From: Escherichia marmotae
GTDB lineage: Bacteria > Pseudomonadota > Gammaproteobacteria > Enterobacterales > Enterobacteriaceae
DNA: 64,000 nucleotides
Assembly: GCF_002900365.1 (NCBI RefSeq)
Contig: NZ_CP025979.1
Span: 682,001-746,000, forward strand
Direction of reading: 5' to 3'
The translations under genes were made by a program, and so were the position numbers. The notes beneath the pieces are model-generated. The model was given only the letters and a program-made list of their open reading frames with translations. It did not search any database and was not told where the DNA came from. Positions 46,735-56,305 of the stretch are shown piece after piece. Numbering within the stretch: position 1 is the stretch's first letter; the number at the start of each line of letters is the position of its first letter.

Positions 46735-48108
46735 TTAACGAGCGGCTCGTTGCAGAATAATGGCTGACGGTAAACGTTGCAGAAAACGCATACGCAGCAT
46801 CATCATAATGGCAGCAGAAGTCAGGCCGATAATAAAACCGATCCAGAAGCCTGCTGGCCCCATTGGTTCAACCACCAGATCGGTCAGAGCCAGAATGTAG
46901 CCGCTCGGCAAACCCAGCACCCAGTAAGCCGTAAAGGTGATATAGAAAATGGAACGCGTATCTTTATAACCACGCAAAATCCCACTGCCGATCACCTGTA
47001 TGGAGTCAGAAATCTGATACACCGCTGCCAGTAACATCAAGTGAGCCGCCAGCGTCACAACCTCTGGGTTATCGTTATACAACAGGGCGATTTGCTCCCG
47101 CAGTGAAATCGTGAAAATTGCGGTCAGAGTCGCCATACAAACGCCAACCATAAGCCCTGTCCGTGCGGCTGTTTGTGCATCCAGCGTCGAACCCTGGCCC
47201 AGACGATAACCTACGCGGATGGTTACCGCTGCAGCCAGTGACATTGGAAGAACGAACATCAACGAACTGAAGTTCAGTGCAATCTGGTGGCCTGCCACAT
47301 CGACAATACCGAGTGGGGATACCAACAGCGCCACCACAGCAAACAGCGTCACTTCAAAGAACAGCGCCAGCGCGATAGGAAGACCAAGTTGCACCAGGCG
47401 TTTCATGGCGGCTGGATCCGGTTTAGCGGTGCCTTTTTCGTTGCGGATATCGCGCATGGAGCGGGCACGTTTAATATAAGAAACCATAGCGAGGAACATC
47501 ACCCAATACACAGCCGCAGTCGCCACACCACAGCCGACGCCACCGAGTTCTGGCATCCCAAAATGACCATAAATAAAGATATAGTTCACTGGAATGTTCA
47601 CCAACAGGCCAATAAAACCCATCACCATCCCAGGTTTGGTTTTTGCCAGACCTTCACACTGGTTACGTGCGACCTGGAAGAATAGATAGCCCGGTGCGCC
47701 CCACAACAGTGCTCGCAGATAACCTACCGCTTTATCAGCGAGCGCCGGATCGATATTTTGCATGGAGCGGATGATATAACCCGCATTCCACAGTACCACC
47801 ATAATGAGCACTGAAACGAAACCGGCAAGCCAGAAACCTTGTCGCACCTGGTGCGCAATGCGCTCACGGCGACCAGAACCATTTAATTGCGCGATAACCG
47901 GCGTTAATGCCAGTAGCAGTCCGTGGCCAAAGAGGATGGCCGGAAGCCAGATTGACGTACCGATAGCCACCGCCGCCATGTCGGTGGCACTATAGCCGCC
48001 CGCCATCACGGTATCGACAAAACCCATTGCGGTTTGGGCGATTTGCGCGAGAATCACCGGGATTGCTAATGCTAATAACAGACGCGCTTCACTGATATAC
48101 TTCTGCAC
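46735..48108 (-). CDS. mdtK: MATE multidrug efflux pump MdtK
   Basis: A 457-aa, 12-helix MATE-family Na+/H+-drug antiporter of the NorM type. The first-repeat motif VILAQIAQTAMGFVDTVMAGGYS and the second-half ALALFFEVTLFAVVALLVSPLG are typical. It exports fluoroquinolones and other cations. Divergent from ribC across 215 bp. Confidence 0.96.
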   Translation of the reverse strand: MQKYISEARLLLALAIPVILAQIAQTAMGFVDTVMAGGYSATDMAAVAIGTSIWLPAILFGHGLLLALTPVIAQLNGSGRRERIAHQVRQGFWLAGFVSVLIMVVLWNAGYIIRSMQNIDPALADKAVGYLRALLWGAPGYLFFQVARNQCEGLAKTKPGMVMGFIGLLVNIPVNYIFIYGHFGMPELGGVGCGVATAAVYWVMFLAMVSYIKRARSMRDIRNEKGTAKPDPAAMKRLVQLGLPIALALFFEVTLFAVVALLVSPLGIVDVAGHQIALNFSSLMFVLPMSLAAAVTIRVGYRLGQGSTLDAQTAARTGLMVGVCMATLTAIFTISLREQIALLYNDNPEVVTLAAHLMLLAAVYQISDSIQVIGSGILRGYKDTRSIFYITFTAYWVLGLPSGYILALTDLVVEPMGPAGFWIGFIIGLTSAAIMMMLRMRFLQRLPSAIILQRAAR

Positions 48109-48323
48109 GTGAACACCTTTTATATTGTTGTTATATGAGAGACTAAAAAGCCGCCTGAATGGGCAGCAAAAAGAAGAAGCAGGGGAAATTCAGTCTATTG
48201 TAGCGAGGATTTATTAATTCTCCAGTGAAAAAATAACCATTCAGCCCCCTTTACTGGCAAGGGTGTTTCCCACCTGCTATTGTGCTGAACAGAATGCCTT
48301 AACTGATTTCAGGAGTTGTAAGT

Positions 48324-48950
48324 ATGTTTACGGGGATAGTGCAGGGCACTGCAAAACTGGTGTCGATTGACGAGAAACCAAATTTTCGTACTCATGTGGT
48401 TGAGTTACCTGACTACATGCTTGATGGTCTGGAGACCGGTGCGTCTGTAGCACACAACGGTTGTTGCCTGACCGTGACGGAAATCAACGGTAACCATATC
48501 AGTTTTGACCTGATGAAAGAGACGTTACGCATTACCAATCTTGGCGATTTACAGGTTGGGGATTGGGTAAATGTAGAACGTGCGGCGAAATTCAGTGATG
48601 AAATTGGTGGGCATTTAATGTCGGGTCATATTATGACCACCGCCGAAGTCGCGAAAATATTAACCTCTGAAAATAATCGCCAGATCTGGTTTAAAGTGCA
48701 GGATAGTCAGTTGATGAAATATATCCTGTATAAAGGATTTATCGGAATCGACGGTATTAGCCTGACCGTAGGCGAAGTAACGTCGACCCGTTTCTGTGTG
48801 CATTTAATTCCGGAAACGCTGGAACGTACCACCCTCGGTAAGAAAAAACTCGGCGCGCGTGTCAATATCGAAATCGATCCACAAACTCAGGCAGTGGTAG
48901 ATACAGTAGAACGTGTGCTGGCAATGCGTGAGCAGGCCTTGAATCAATAA
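48324..48950 (+). CDS. ribC: Riboflavin synthase, alpha chain
   Basis: A 208-aa two-lumazine-domain enzyme that dismutates 6,7-dimethyl-8-ribityllumazine to riboflavin. Each half starts with the MFTGIVQG / GGHLMSGHI type motif; the second half contains FIGIDGISLTV. It is about five residues shorter at the C-terminus than the K-12 protein, ending REQALNQ, which lies outside the barrels. Also called ribE in other nomenclature. Confidence 0.96.
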   Translation: MFTGIVQGTAKLVSIDEKPNFRTHVVELPDYMLDGLETGASVAHNGCCLTVTEINGNHISFDLMKETLRITNLGDLQVGDWVNVERAAKFSDEIGGHLMSGHIMTTAEVAKILTSENNRQIWFKVQDSQLMKYILYKGFIGIDGISLTVGEVTSTRFCVHLIPETLERTTLGKKKLGARVNIEIDPQTQAVVDTVERVLAMREQALNQ

Positions 48951-48974
48951 GATACTGAAGCCTGATTTGAAATG

Positions 48975-49003
48975 ACATCGCCCCCAAAACGGGGGCGATA
49001 GAA
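48975..49003. terminator. Bidirectional terminator between ribC and cfa
   Basis: ATCGCCCCC AAAA CGGGGGCGAT: a 9-bp stem in the convergent gap. Confidence 0.88.
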
Positions 49004-49009
49004 TGACAT

Positions 49010-50158
49010 TTAGCGTGCAACCCGAAGACCGCTTTCGATCCCACGTGAGAACACCACTTGCCAGAGCTGAATATCGCGGGCGCGGAAAGCACCAGCGCAA
49101 GCATTCAGATAATAGGTAAACATCCGTTTAAAGCGCTCACTGTAGTTATCAGCAATTTCTGGCCATGCGGCGAGGAATCGCTCATACCAGGCCATTAACG
49201 TGGTGTCGTAATCGGCACCAAAGTTATGCCAGTCTTCCATCACGAAATGTGGTTCGCTGGAGCGAGCAATTTGCCGAACAGAGGGCAGACAACCGTTCGG
49301 AAAAATATATTTATTTATCCACGGGTCAACATTCAGGTCGGTTTTTTTCGAGCCGATAGTATGCAACAGGAAAATACCTTCCGGTTTCAGATTACGATCC
49401 ACCACTTCGAAATAGGTATCGTAATTTTTCGGCCCGACATGTTCGAACATTCCAACCGAAACAATACGGTCAAACTGGTCGTTCAGGTCCCGGTAATCTT
49501 GCAGCAAGATGGTGACATCCAGACCTGCGCAGCGCTCCTGAGCCATTTTTTGCTGTTCGGCAGAAATCGTGACACCCACCACACTTACGTCATAATTAGA
49601 CGCCATGTAATGTGCCAGACCGCCCCAACCACAGCCAATATCCAGTACGCGCATACCCGGTTTTAACTGCAATTTTTCACAGATCATTTTGAGCTTCGCT
49701 TGCTGGGCTGATTCCAGATTATCGGCATCTTTCCAGTAAGCGCAGGAGTATTGCATGAAGGGATCAAGCATGCGGCTAAACAAGTCATTACCGAGATCGT
49801 AATGCTCTTTGCCAACTATCCAGGCACGTTTTTTACTTTGTAGATTGAAAAGGCGTGCACCAGCAATGCGCAGTGTGTCTTTGAAATGATGGGGGAGTTG
49901 GTTTTCGAGACCTGCGCGCAAGACCTTGCTAAAAAACATATCCAGTCGGTCACATTCCCACCAACCATCCATATAACTTTCGCCTAACCCTAACGATCCT
50001 TCTTGCAGGACGCGTTTAAAAAAATCGGGGTTTTTAACACGAATATCTGCCGGAGCAGGGCCATTAATAGCAATGCCAGCACGGCTAAGTAATTCGTTGG
50101 CGATACGATACCAGTTGTCATCCGGTACACTGACTTCTTCTATACACGATGAACTCAT
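49010..50158 (-). CDS. cfa: Cyclopropane fatty acyl phospholipid synthase
   Basis: A 382-aa methyltransferase that adds a methylene from S-adenosylmethionine across unsaturated acyl chains of membrane phospholipids as cells enter stationary phase. The SAM motif VLDIGCGWGGLAHYMA, YSCAYWKDADNL and the lipid-site GMFEHVGPKNYDTYF are conserved. Full length. The 290-bp upstream region holds the long leader that, in E. coli, is a target of sRNAs such as RydC. Confidence 0.97.
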   Translation of the reverse strand: MSSSCIEEVSVPDDNWYRIANELLSRAGIAINGPAPADIRVKNPDFFKRVLQEGSLGLGESYMDGWWECDRLDMFFSKVLRAGLENQLPHHFKDTLRIAGARLFNLQSKKRAWIVGKEHYDLGNDLFSRMLDPFMQYSCAYWKDADNLESAQQAKLKMICEKLQLKPGMRVLDIGCGWGGLAHYMASNYDVSVVGVTISAEQQKMAQERCAGLDVTILLQDYRDLNDQFDRIVSVGMFEHVGPKNYDTYFEVVDRNLKPEGIFLLHTIGSKKTDLNVDPWINKYIFPNGCLPSVRQIARSSEPHFVMEDWHNFGADYDTTLMAWYERFLAAWPEIADNYSERFKRMFTYYLNACAGAFRARDIQLWQVVFSRGIESGLRVAR

Positions 50159-50378
50159 AGTTTCTCCATCACTGGTCGGTGATCAGAACCTTAAAACAGC
50201 GTAGACGCTTTTTGGGCTTTGTGAGAAATCTCGCAGAAAAAACCGCGAGTCTATAATCCGACGTAGAACAGAGGGAAAGGAGGAACCCTTGCCGAAATGA
50301 CCATCCATAGTAAACCGGGAACACTCCTGTCCCCGTAGAAACATAATATTTATCGTAATCTTAACAACTGAAAATTAG

Positions 50379-50428
50379 TATAGGCCGCTAATTTCAATCA
50401 TACAACAAAATTTTGTTAGCGGCCTAAG
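50379..50428. repeat. Interrupted long palindrome between cfa and punC
   Basis: Arms TAGGCCGCTAA (50381-50391) and TTAGCGGCCTA (50416-50426) are perfectly complementary, with a second palindrome AACAAAATTTTGTT nested at the right. The layout looks like one 30-odd-bp palindrome with about 12 nt inserted into its left half. It may end the punC transcript ahead of the cfa promoters. Confidence 0.65.
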
Positions 50429-50448
50429 TATAAAGATATCGATATATA

Positions 50449-51660
50449 TCAATGCGATTCACTATGAGCGACTTCGGCATTGCTTTGATTCTGGCAGTCT
50501 CGTTCTTTACAACGTTGCATCATGTAACCCAGAGCGGCCAGCACCACAGTTGATAACATCACGCTAGTGGTGGTGAACAGAGGTGTGCTAACGCTGATAA
50601 GCCAGGAAACCACCAGGCTTGCGAGGAAGCACAGTCCCAGTTGCAGAGTGTTCTGCAAGGCTGCGGCGCGTCCGGTTGCATGTGGGAAGGGCCGCAACGC
50701 CTGTGCGACAACAATCGGGTAGATTGCGCCGTTGGCAATCGCCATCACACAGAATGGGACCAGAATTTCGACCAGTGAAACATGGCTAATGAATCCTGCC
50801 GCCCAGGTTGCCACGACGCTGATAGCAAACAGCATCAGTAGCCACGGCAACAACTGCTTACCTTGCCATTTCTGCAACGCGGCGCGACAGCCATAACCAC
50901 CAATCAGAAACGCAATAGTTTGCGGGACATAACTTAAACCAATGACGGCCGGGCTGTAACCCATTTCGCTAAGGATGAACGGAGAACCGGTCAGCCAGGC
51001 AAAGAAACTGGCTGAACAGGCAGCATAAATCAGTACGTTTCCGCGATAGATTTTTGAACGCAGCAGATCGGTAAAGGTCAGACCATCCTGGCTATCATTA
51101 CGTGTTTTAGTCGTGGGTTTAAGCCAGAAAATGGGCAGAATCAGTACTACGGTAATGGCAAACAGGGTGGCGAAAATCGCCTGCCAGGAAAAATGGACCA
51201 GCAGCCAGCTACCTAAAAGAGGAGCAAGCGCCGGAGACAGCCCCACTAACGGCATGATAGTGGCGAAAATACGATTCACTTTTTGTGAAGGGTAGTAGTC
51301 CGTCACCAACGCCTGCCAGATAACTGCCGCGGCGCAGACCCCCACAGCTTGCACGAACCGCAATACCAGCAGAGTGACGGCGTTTTCCACCCATAACATC
51401 CCCAGACTACCCAGAGCAAAAATTGTCAGGCCGATCAATAACACCGGTTTACGACCATATCGGTCGGAGAGCGGCCCCCACAAGAGCTGGGCTGCGGCAA
51501 AACCGGCAAGGAACAGACTAAGGCTGGCACTGACAGCAGACGCAGGCGTTTGCAGATCGGCCTGAATGGCGGCGAAAGCAGGCAGATACATATCGGTTGC
51601 CAGAAAACCGAGTACGCTCAAACCCGCCAGCCAGACTAAAAATCTTTTCCCAGGTTGCAT
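50449..51660 (-). CDS. punC: Purine nucleoside transporter PunC (YdhC), MFS
   Basis: A 403-aa 12-helix major-facilitator protein of the DHA1/Bcr family, with the loop motif GPLSDRYGRKPVLL after helix 2. In E. coli YdhC is reported to carry purine nucleosides and to be activated by the adjacent LysR regulator PunR (YdhB), which is divergent by 112 bp. Length as in K-12. Older annotations call it a multidrug efflux protein. Confidence 0.93.
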   Translation of the reverse strand: MQPGKRFLVWLAGLSVLGFLATDMYLPAFAAIQADLQTPASAVSASLSLFLAGFAAAQLLWGPLSDRYGRKPVLLIGLTIFALGSLGMLWVENAVTLLVLRFVQAVGVCAAAVIWQALVTDYYPSQKVNRIFATIMPLVGLSPALAPLLGSWLLVHFSWQAIFATLFAITVVLILPIFWLKPTTKTRNDSQDGLTFTDLLRSKIYRGNVLIYAACSASFFAWLTGSPFILSEMGYSPAVIGLSYVPQTIAFLIGGYGCRAALQKWQGKQLLPWLLMLFAISVVATWAAGFISHVSLVEILVPFCVMAIANGAIYPIVVAQALRPFPHATGRAAALQNTLQLGLCFLASLVVSWLISVSTPLFTTTSVMLSTVVLAALGYMMQRCKERDCQNQSNAEVAHSESH

Positions 51661-51772
51661 GTATATTCTCTAAATCTCTCAATTAAACACCGTCGCAAAG
51701 TGTAGGGAGTGAAATTCGTGTTGTGAAACGGTAATATTTGATGACTGGTTTCAAAAATTTTGCAGGCAAACT

Positions 51773-52705
51773 ATGTGGTCTGAGTATTCTCTCGAAGTGG
51801 TTGATGCGGTGGCGCGTAATGGTAGTTTTAGCGCCGCGGCCCAGGAGTTGCATCGCGTTCCTTCTGCGGTCAGCTATACCGTTCGTCAGTTGGAAGAGTG
51901 GCTGGCAGTGCCGCTTTTTGAAAGGCGTCATCGTGACGTGGAACTGACCGCTGCCGGGGCGTGGTTTCTCAAAGAAGGGCGTTCTGTTGTCAAAAAAATG
52001 CAGATCACTCGCCAGCAATGTCAGCAGATAGCGAACGGTTGGCGCGGTCAGTTAGCCATCGCGGTAGATAATATTGTCAGGCCAGAACGCACGCGGCAGA
52101 TGATTGTTGATTTCTATCGCCATTTTGATGACGTCGAACTTCTGGTTTTTCAGGAGGTGTTTAACGGTGTCTGGGATGCGCTTTCCGACGGACGTGTGGA
52201 ACTGGCGATTGGTGCGACACGGGCGATTCCGGTAGGTGGGCGTTACGCCTTCCGTGATATGGGAATGTTGAGCTGGAGTTGTGTTGTTGCCCGCCACCAT
52301 CCGCTTGCGTCGATGAATGGGCCGTTCAGCGATGATACGTTGCGCAACTGGCCGTCACTGGTGCGCGAAGACACGTCACGGACGCTGCCCAAACGTATTA
52401 CCTGGCTGCTCGATAACCAAAAGCGCCTGGTTGTCCCGGACTGGGAATCATCGGCAACCTGTATCTCGGCCGGGTTATGCATTGGCATGGTGCCGACCCA
52501 TTTCGCTAAACCGTGGCTGAACGAGGGGAAGTGGGTAGCATTAGAACTGGAAAATCCATTCCCTGATTCGGCATGTTGTCTGACCTGGCAGCAGAATGAT
52601 ATGTCGCCTGCGTTAACCTGGCTGCTGGAGTATCTCGGTGATAGCGAGACGCTGAATAAGGAATGGCTGCGGGAGCCGGAAGAGACTCCCGCAACGGATG
52701 ATTAA
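51773..52705 (+). CDS. punR: LysR-family regulator PunR (YdhB)
   Basis: A 310-aa LysR-type protein: winged HTH at residues 1-60 (LEVVDAVARNGSFSAAAQEL... SYTVRQLEEWLAVPLFERR), then a periplasmic-binding-protein-like effector domain. It is reported to activate the divergent punC in response to adenosine. Its last 4 nt overlap the end of purR. Confidence 0.93.
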   Translation: MWSEYSLEVVDAVARNGSFSAAAQELHRVPSAVSYTVRQLEEWLAVPLFERRHRDVELTAAGAWFLKEGRSVVKKMQITRQQCQQIANGWRGQLAIAVDNIVRPERTRQMIVDFYRHFDDVELLVFQEVFNGVWDALSDGRVELAIGATRAIPVGGRYAFRDMGMLSWSCVVARHHPLASMNGPFSDDTLRNWPSLVREDTSRTLPKRITWLLDNQKRLVVPDWESSATCISAGLCIGMVPTHFAKPWLNEGKWVALELENPFPDSACCLTWQQNDMSPALTWLLEYLGDSETLNKEWLREPEETPATDD

Positions 52706-53727
52706 CGACGATAGTCGCGGAACGGACCGTCAGCCACGGAGCGGCGTTCAATAAGCCGCGGATGAACTTCAATTGACTGCGGTTCTTCGCGTTTGTTGAC
52801 GATACGATCCAACAGCATGTTGAACGCCGTTTCGCCCAGCGAATCTTTTGGCTGATGGATAGTCGTCAGCGCCGGAGTAAAATAACGGGCGTTGCGCACG
52901 TTATCATAACCGATCAGCGAAATATCTTGCGGTACGCGCAGACCCATTTCATCAGCGGCGCAAAGTGCGCCCATAGCCATGATATCGCCGCCACAGAAGA
53001 CAGCAGTAGGGCGGTGCGGTTGCGACAGGATTTGCTGCATGGCGCGATAACCCGATTCAGGCTCAAAGTCACCCTGCACAATCCAGTTTTCCGGCACCTT
53101 GATCATGGCTTCTTCCATCGCTTTCATAAAACCCGCCAGACGGCCAGCGCCGGTGTTGCGCTCCAGCGGACCAGGAATAACGCCAATTTCGCGATGACCG
53201 CGTTCAATCAGATAGCGCCCGGCCATGTAGCCGCCTTCAAAAGCGTTATCGATAACTGCATCGGTAAAGTCCGCTTTTGCTTCGCCCCAGTCCATCACCA
53301 CCATCGGGATATGGCGATACTCTTCCAGCATCGCCAGCAATGGTTCCGGATACTCAGAACACATGACCAGCAGGCCATCGACGCGTTTTTGCGCCATCAT
53401 CGACAGATAGGCCCGCTGTTTCTCAAGATTGTTCCACGCATTGCCCAGAATCAGTGTGTAGCCTTTCTGGAAGCAATTTTTTTCTACCGCTTCAATGATC
53501 TCGGCAAAATAGGCCGCTTCGCTGCTGGTCGCCAGCAAACCGATAGACTTGGTGTGGTTAACCTTCAGGCTACGCGCCACCGCGCTAGGAGAGTAGTGTA
53601 ATTCTTTAATCGCTGCCCACACAGCGTTACGAGTCTCTTCCGCGACAAAACGCGTTTTGTTTATAACGTGTGACACAGTTGTAGTGGAAACGTTTGCTCG
53701 TTTCGCTACATCTTTTATTGTTGCCAT
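52702..53727 (-). CDS. purR: Purine repressor PurR
   Basis: A 341-aa LacI-family repressor that binds hypoxanthine or guanine and represses purine and pyrimidine synthesis. DNA-binding head MATIKDVAKRANVSTTTVSH and hinge helix SPSAVARSLKVNH are identical to K-12 as I recall. Two self-operators are visible, one upstream and one inside the start of the gene. Confidence 0.98.
   Translation of the reverse strand: MATIKDVAKRANVSTTTVSHVINKTRFVAEETRNAVWAAIKELHYSPSAVARSLKVNHTKSIGLLATSSEAAYFAEIIEAVEKNCFQKGYTLILGNAWNNLEKQRAYLSMMAQKRVDGLLVMCSEYPEPLLAMLEEYRHIPMVVMDWGEAKADFTDAVIDNAFEGGYMAGRYLIERGHREIGVIPGPLERNTGAGRLAGFMKAMEEAMIKVPENWIVQGDFEPESGYRAMQQILSQPHRPTAVFCGGDIMAMGALCAADEMGLRVPQDISLIGYDNVRNARYFTPALTTIHQPKDSLGETAFNMLLDRIVNKREEPQSIEVHPRLIERRSVADGPFRDYRR
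53684..53699 (-). promoter_or_regulatory. purR internal operator O2
   Basis: GAGCAAACGTTTCCAC on the minus strand, inside codons about 10-15 of purR, matches the PurR consensus (ACGCAAACGTTTGCGT). It is the second autoregulatory site known in E. coli. Confidence 0.85.
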
Positions 53728-53771
53728 TCCATTTCACTCCAGACCCTAACTTCAGCTCCTGCAAAATCGCA

Positions 53772-53787
53772 AGGTAAACGTTTGCCT
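53772..53787 (-). promoter_or_regulatory. purR upstream operator O1
   Basis: AGGCAAACGTTTACCT on the minus strand matches the PurR box; it is the main autoregulatory operator. The rest of 53788-54025 is AT-rich with no gene. Confidence 0.88.
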
Positions 53788-54025
53788 TTACACACCTTAC
53801 GCACAACGAAAGTGTTGCGGTACGCCGGAAAAATGACACGGAGCGTCAGGAAGGGGTCAATGGCCAGTACGCAAATAGTGTAAGCGTGGAATTTTGGCCG
53901 ATCTTGATGAAAAGGGGAAGTAGTAAAAACACTTATCATTATAAATGCCGGGAGATTTTTTCATCACACTGTGTAAAAATGAGTAATATCATTTTTTGTG
54001 TGGTAATAAAAAAGGAGAAAACTTG

Positions 54026-54115
54026 ATGAGCATCGACCTTAAATTTTCATTGGTAACAACCATTATCGTTCTTGGTTTGATCGTGGCAGTGGGTTTGACT
54101 GCCGCGCTGCACTGA
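54026..54115 (+). CDS. ynhF: Small membrane protein YnhF (29 aa)
   Basis: A 29-codon frame MSIDLKFSLVTTIIVLGLIV... LTAALH preceded by AAAAAGGAGAAAACTTG. It is one hydrophobic helix and matches the E. coli small inner-membrane protein YnhF, which keeps its formyl-Met. One substitution (Ile3 for Thr) from K-12. Function unknown. Confidence 0.92.
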   Translation: MSIDLKFSLVTTIIVLGLIVAVGLTAALH

Positions 54116-54119
54116 TTTC

Positions 54120-54150
54120 CCCTCGAGGGAGCGCGTTCTCCCTCGCATCT
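54120..54150 (+). terminator. Terminator after ynhF
   Basis: CGAGGGAG CGCGTT CTCCCTCG followed by CATCTCTCTCC; an 8-bp stem with a weak T-tract. Confidence 0.65.
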
Positions 54151-54280
54151 CTCTCCTCTTTGTTAGCAAAATGGCAAAAGTGTTTTCTCTTTTTGTTATT
54201 TTCATTCTTTTGTGATTGATGTCATGCTTTCGCCACTTTGATGAACATCGCGTGATGACGCGAAGAGGTGGAGATTAGGC

Positions 54281-55450
54281 ATGAAAATTAACTATCCGTT
54301 GCTGGCGCTGGCGATTGGCGCGTTTGGTATCGGGACAACGGAGTTCTCGCCAATGGGCCTGTTGCCCGTCATTGCGCGCGGTGTGGATGTCTCGATCCCT
54401 GCTGCCGGAATGTTAATCAGTGCCTATGCGGTTGGTGTGATGGTTGGCGCGCCGCTGATGACATTATTACTTTCTCATCGTGCCCGCCGCAGCGCGCTGA
54501 TTTTCCTGATGGCGATTTTTACCCTTGGTAATGTACTTTCTGCCATTGCCCCGGATTACATGACACTGCTGCTTTCACGTATTTTGACCAGTCTGAATCA
54601 CGGTGCATTTTTTGGCCTGGGGTCAGTTGTGGCCGCAAGCGTTGTGCCAAAACATAAACAGGCCAGCGCAGTTGCGACCATGTTTATGGGCTTAACTTTG
54701 GCGAATATCGGCGGTGTTCCGGCGGCGACCTGGTTGGGTGAAACTATTGGCTGGCGAATGTCGTTCCTGGCAACGGCGGGGTTGGGCGTGATTTCGATGA
54801 TTAGCCTGTACTTCTCTTTACCGAAAGGTGGCGCAGGGGCGCGACCAGAAGTGAAAAAAGAGCTGGCGGTGCTGCTGCGTCCGCAGGTGTTATCGGCTTT
54901 ACTGACGACGGTGTTGGGGGCTGGCGCAATGTTTACGCTCTACACTTATATTTCTCCGGTGCTGCAAAGTATCACCCACGCGACGCCGGTGTTTGTTACA
55001 GCCATGCTGGTGCTGATTGGTGTCGGATTCTCTATCGGTAACTATCTCGGCGGTAAACTGGCAGATCGTTCGGTCAACGGCACGCTGAAGGGATTTTTGT
55101 TGCTGCTGATGGTGATTATGCTGGCAATCCCGTTCCTGGCCCGTAATGAGTTCGGTGCGGCAATCAGCATGGTAGTGTGGGGCGCGGCAACCTTTGCGGT
55201 CGTACCGCCCTTGCAGATGCGAGTGATGCGAGTCGCCAGCGAAGCACCGGGTCTGTCATCATCGGTGAATATTGGTGCCTTTAACCTTGGAAATGCATTG
55301 GGAGCGGCTGCTGGTGGTGCGGTGATTTCCGGTGGTCTGGGGTACAGTTTTGTGCCGGTGATGGGGGCGATTGTCGCGGGACTGGCATTATTGTTGGTGT
55401 TTATGTCAGCCAGAAAACAACCTGAAGCAGTTTGCGTTGCCAACAGCTAA
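54281..55450 (+). CDS. ydhP: MFS transporter YdhP
   Basis: A 389-aa 12-helix DHA1-type major-facilitator protein (arabinose-polymer/drug efflux subfamily; GTTEFSPMGLLPVIARG at the first helix and SAYAVGVMVGAPLMTLLL). Substrate not established. Length normal. AAGAGGTGGAG precedes the ATG; a clear terminator follows. Confidence 0.93.
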   Translation: MKINYPLLALAIGAFGIGTTEFSPMGLLPVIARGVDVSIPAAGMLISAYAVGVMVGAPLMTLLLSHRARRSALIFLMAIFTLGNVLSAIAPDYMTLLLSRILTSLNHGAFFGLGSVVAASVVPKHKQASAVATMFMGLTLANIGGVPAATWLGETIGWRMSFLATAGLGVISMISLYFSLPKGGAGARPEVKKELAVLLRPQVLSALLTTVLGAGAMFTLYTYISPVLQSITHATPVFVTAMLVLIGVGFSIGNYLGGKLADRSVNGTLKGFLLLLMVIMLAIPFLARNEFGAAISMVVWGAATFAVVPPLQMRVMRVASEAPGLSSSVNIGAFNLGNALGAAAGGAVISGGLGYSFVPVMGAIVAGLALLLVFMSARKQPEAVCVANS

Positions 55451-55454
55451 TAAA

Positions 55455-55490
55455 ACAAAAACGCAGAAGGATAACCTTCTGCGTTACAGT
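55455..55490 (+). terminator. Terminator after ydhP
   Basis: AAAACGCAGAAGG ATAA CCTTCTGCGTTACAG: 10-bp stem; the T-tract is short. Confidence 0.75.
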
Positions 55491-55518
55491 TTGCAGGCAA
55501 AGTGCGATTTATCTTGCC

Positions 55519-55577
55519 AGATGTGGTGTTAACGCCTCATCCGCGTAGGTCTGATAAGCGTAACGCATCAGGCAATG
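55519..55577. repeat. REP-like element between ydhP and sodB
   Basis: Read on the minus strand, GCCTGATGCGTTACGCTTAT... CGGATGAGGC has the ends and asymmetry of an E. coli REP (Y-type) unit. It follows both convergent genes and may stabilise the sodB mRNA 3' end. Confidence 0.75.
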
Positions 55578-55596
55578 TTGCATTTGCCATCAGTTA

Positions 55597-56178
55597 TTAT
55601 GCAGCGAGATTTTTCGCCACGAACTCCCAGTTCACCAGCGCCCAGAAGTGTTCCAGGTAGCCAGGACGCGCATTGCGATAGTCGATGTAGTAAGCGTGTT
55701 CCCAGACATCAACGGTCAGCAGCGGGGTCGCATCGGTGGTCAGCGGAGTACCGGCATTAGAAGTAGAAACGATAGCCAGTTTGCCATCGCTGTTTTTCAC
55801 CAGCCAGGTCCAGCCAGAACCAAAGTTTTTGATCGCAGCATCAGTAAACTGCGCTTTAAAATCGGCAAAGCTACCAAAAGAAGCGGCGATAGCGTCAGCC
55901 AGTTCACCAGTCGGTTCGCCACCGGCGTTCGGTGCCAGGCAGTTCCAGTAGAAAGTATGGTTCCAGACCTGAGCAGCGTTGTTGAATACGCCACCTTCAG
56001 AGCTACGAATAATCTCTTCCAGTGATTTACCTTCAAACGCAGTACCTTTGATCAGGTTGTTCAGGTTAGTGACATAAGTTTGATGATGTTTGCCGTAGTG
56101 ATACTCGATAGTTTCCGCAGAAATGTGCGGTGCCAGAGCATCTTTAGCATATGGTAGTGCAGGTAATTCAAATGACAT
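55597..56178 (-). CDS. sodB: Fe superoxide dismutase
   Basis: A 193-aa cytoplasmic Fe-SOD. The metal ligands are visible: His27 (YHYGKHHQTY), His74 (WNHTFYWN), Asp157 and His161 (DVWEHAYY). Full length. AGGAGAGTAGC precedes the start; in E. coli this leader is a RyhB target, giving repression when iron is low. Confidence 0.98.
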   Translation of the reverse strand: MSFELPALPYAKDALAPHISAETIEYHYGKHHQTYVTNLNNLIKGTAFEGKSLEEIIRSSEGGVFNNAAQVWNHTFYWNCLAPNAGGEPTGELADAIAASFGSFADFKAQFTDAAIKNFGSGWTWLVKNSDGKLAIVSTSNAGTPLTTDATPLLTVDVWEHAYYIDYRNARPGYLEHFWALVNWEFVAKNLAA

Positions 56179-56271
56179 TGCTACTCTCCTTTATTATTAA
56201 TTGGCATACGTACAATAGCCTTATTGTGCGTGAGGATAGGGTAGCAAAATAAAAGGTGAGACAAAAGATGA

Positions 56272-56303
56272 ACTTACCCTGTTGCTGTAACAACAGGGTA
56301 AAG
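56272..56303 (-). terminator. Terminator after mepH
   Basis: TTACCCTGTTG CTGTAA CAACAGGGTAAAG; on the minus strand the perfect stem follows the mepH stop, with a TTTTA tract on its 5' side and a weak one on the 3' side. Confidence 0.7.
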
Positions 56304-56305
56304 TT

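Noticed and set aside
48109..48323. FMN riboswitch upstream of ribC
   Set aside because: No RFN-element conserved blocks seen; in E. coli that riboswitch belongs to ribB, not ribC.
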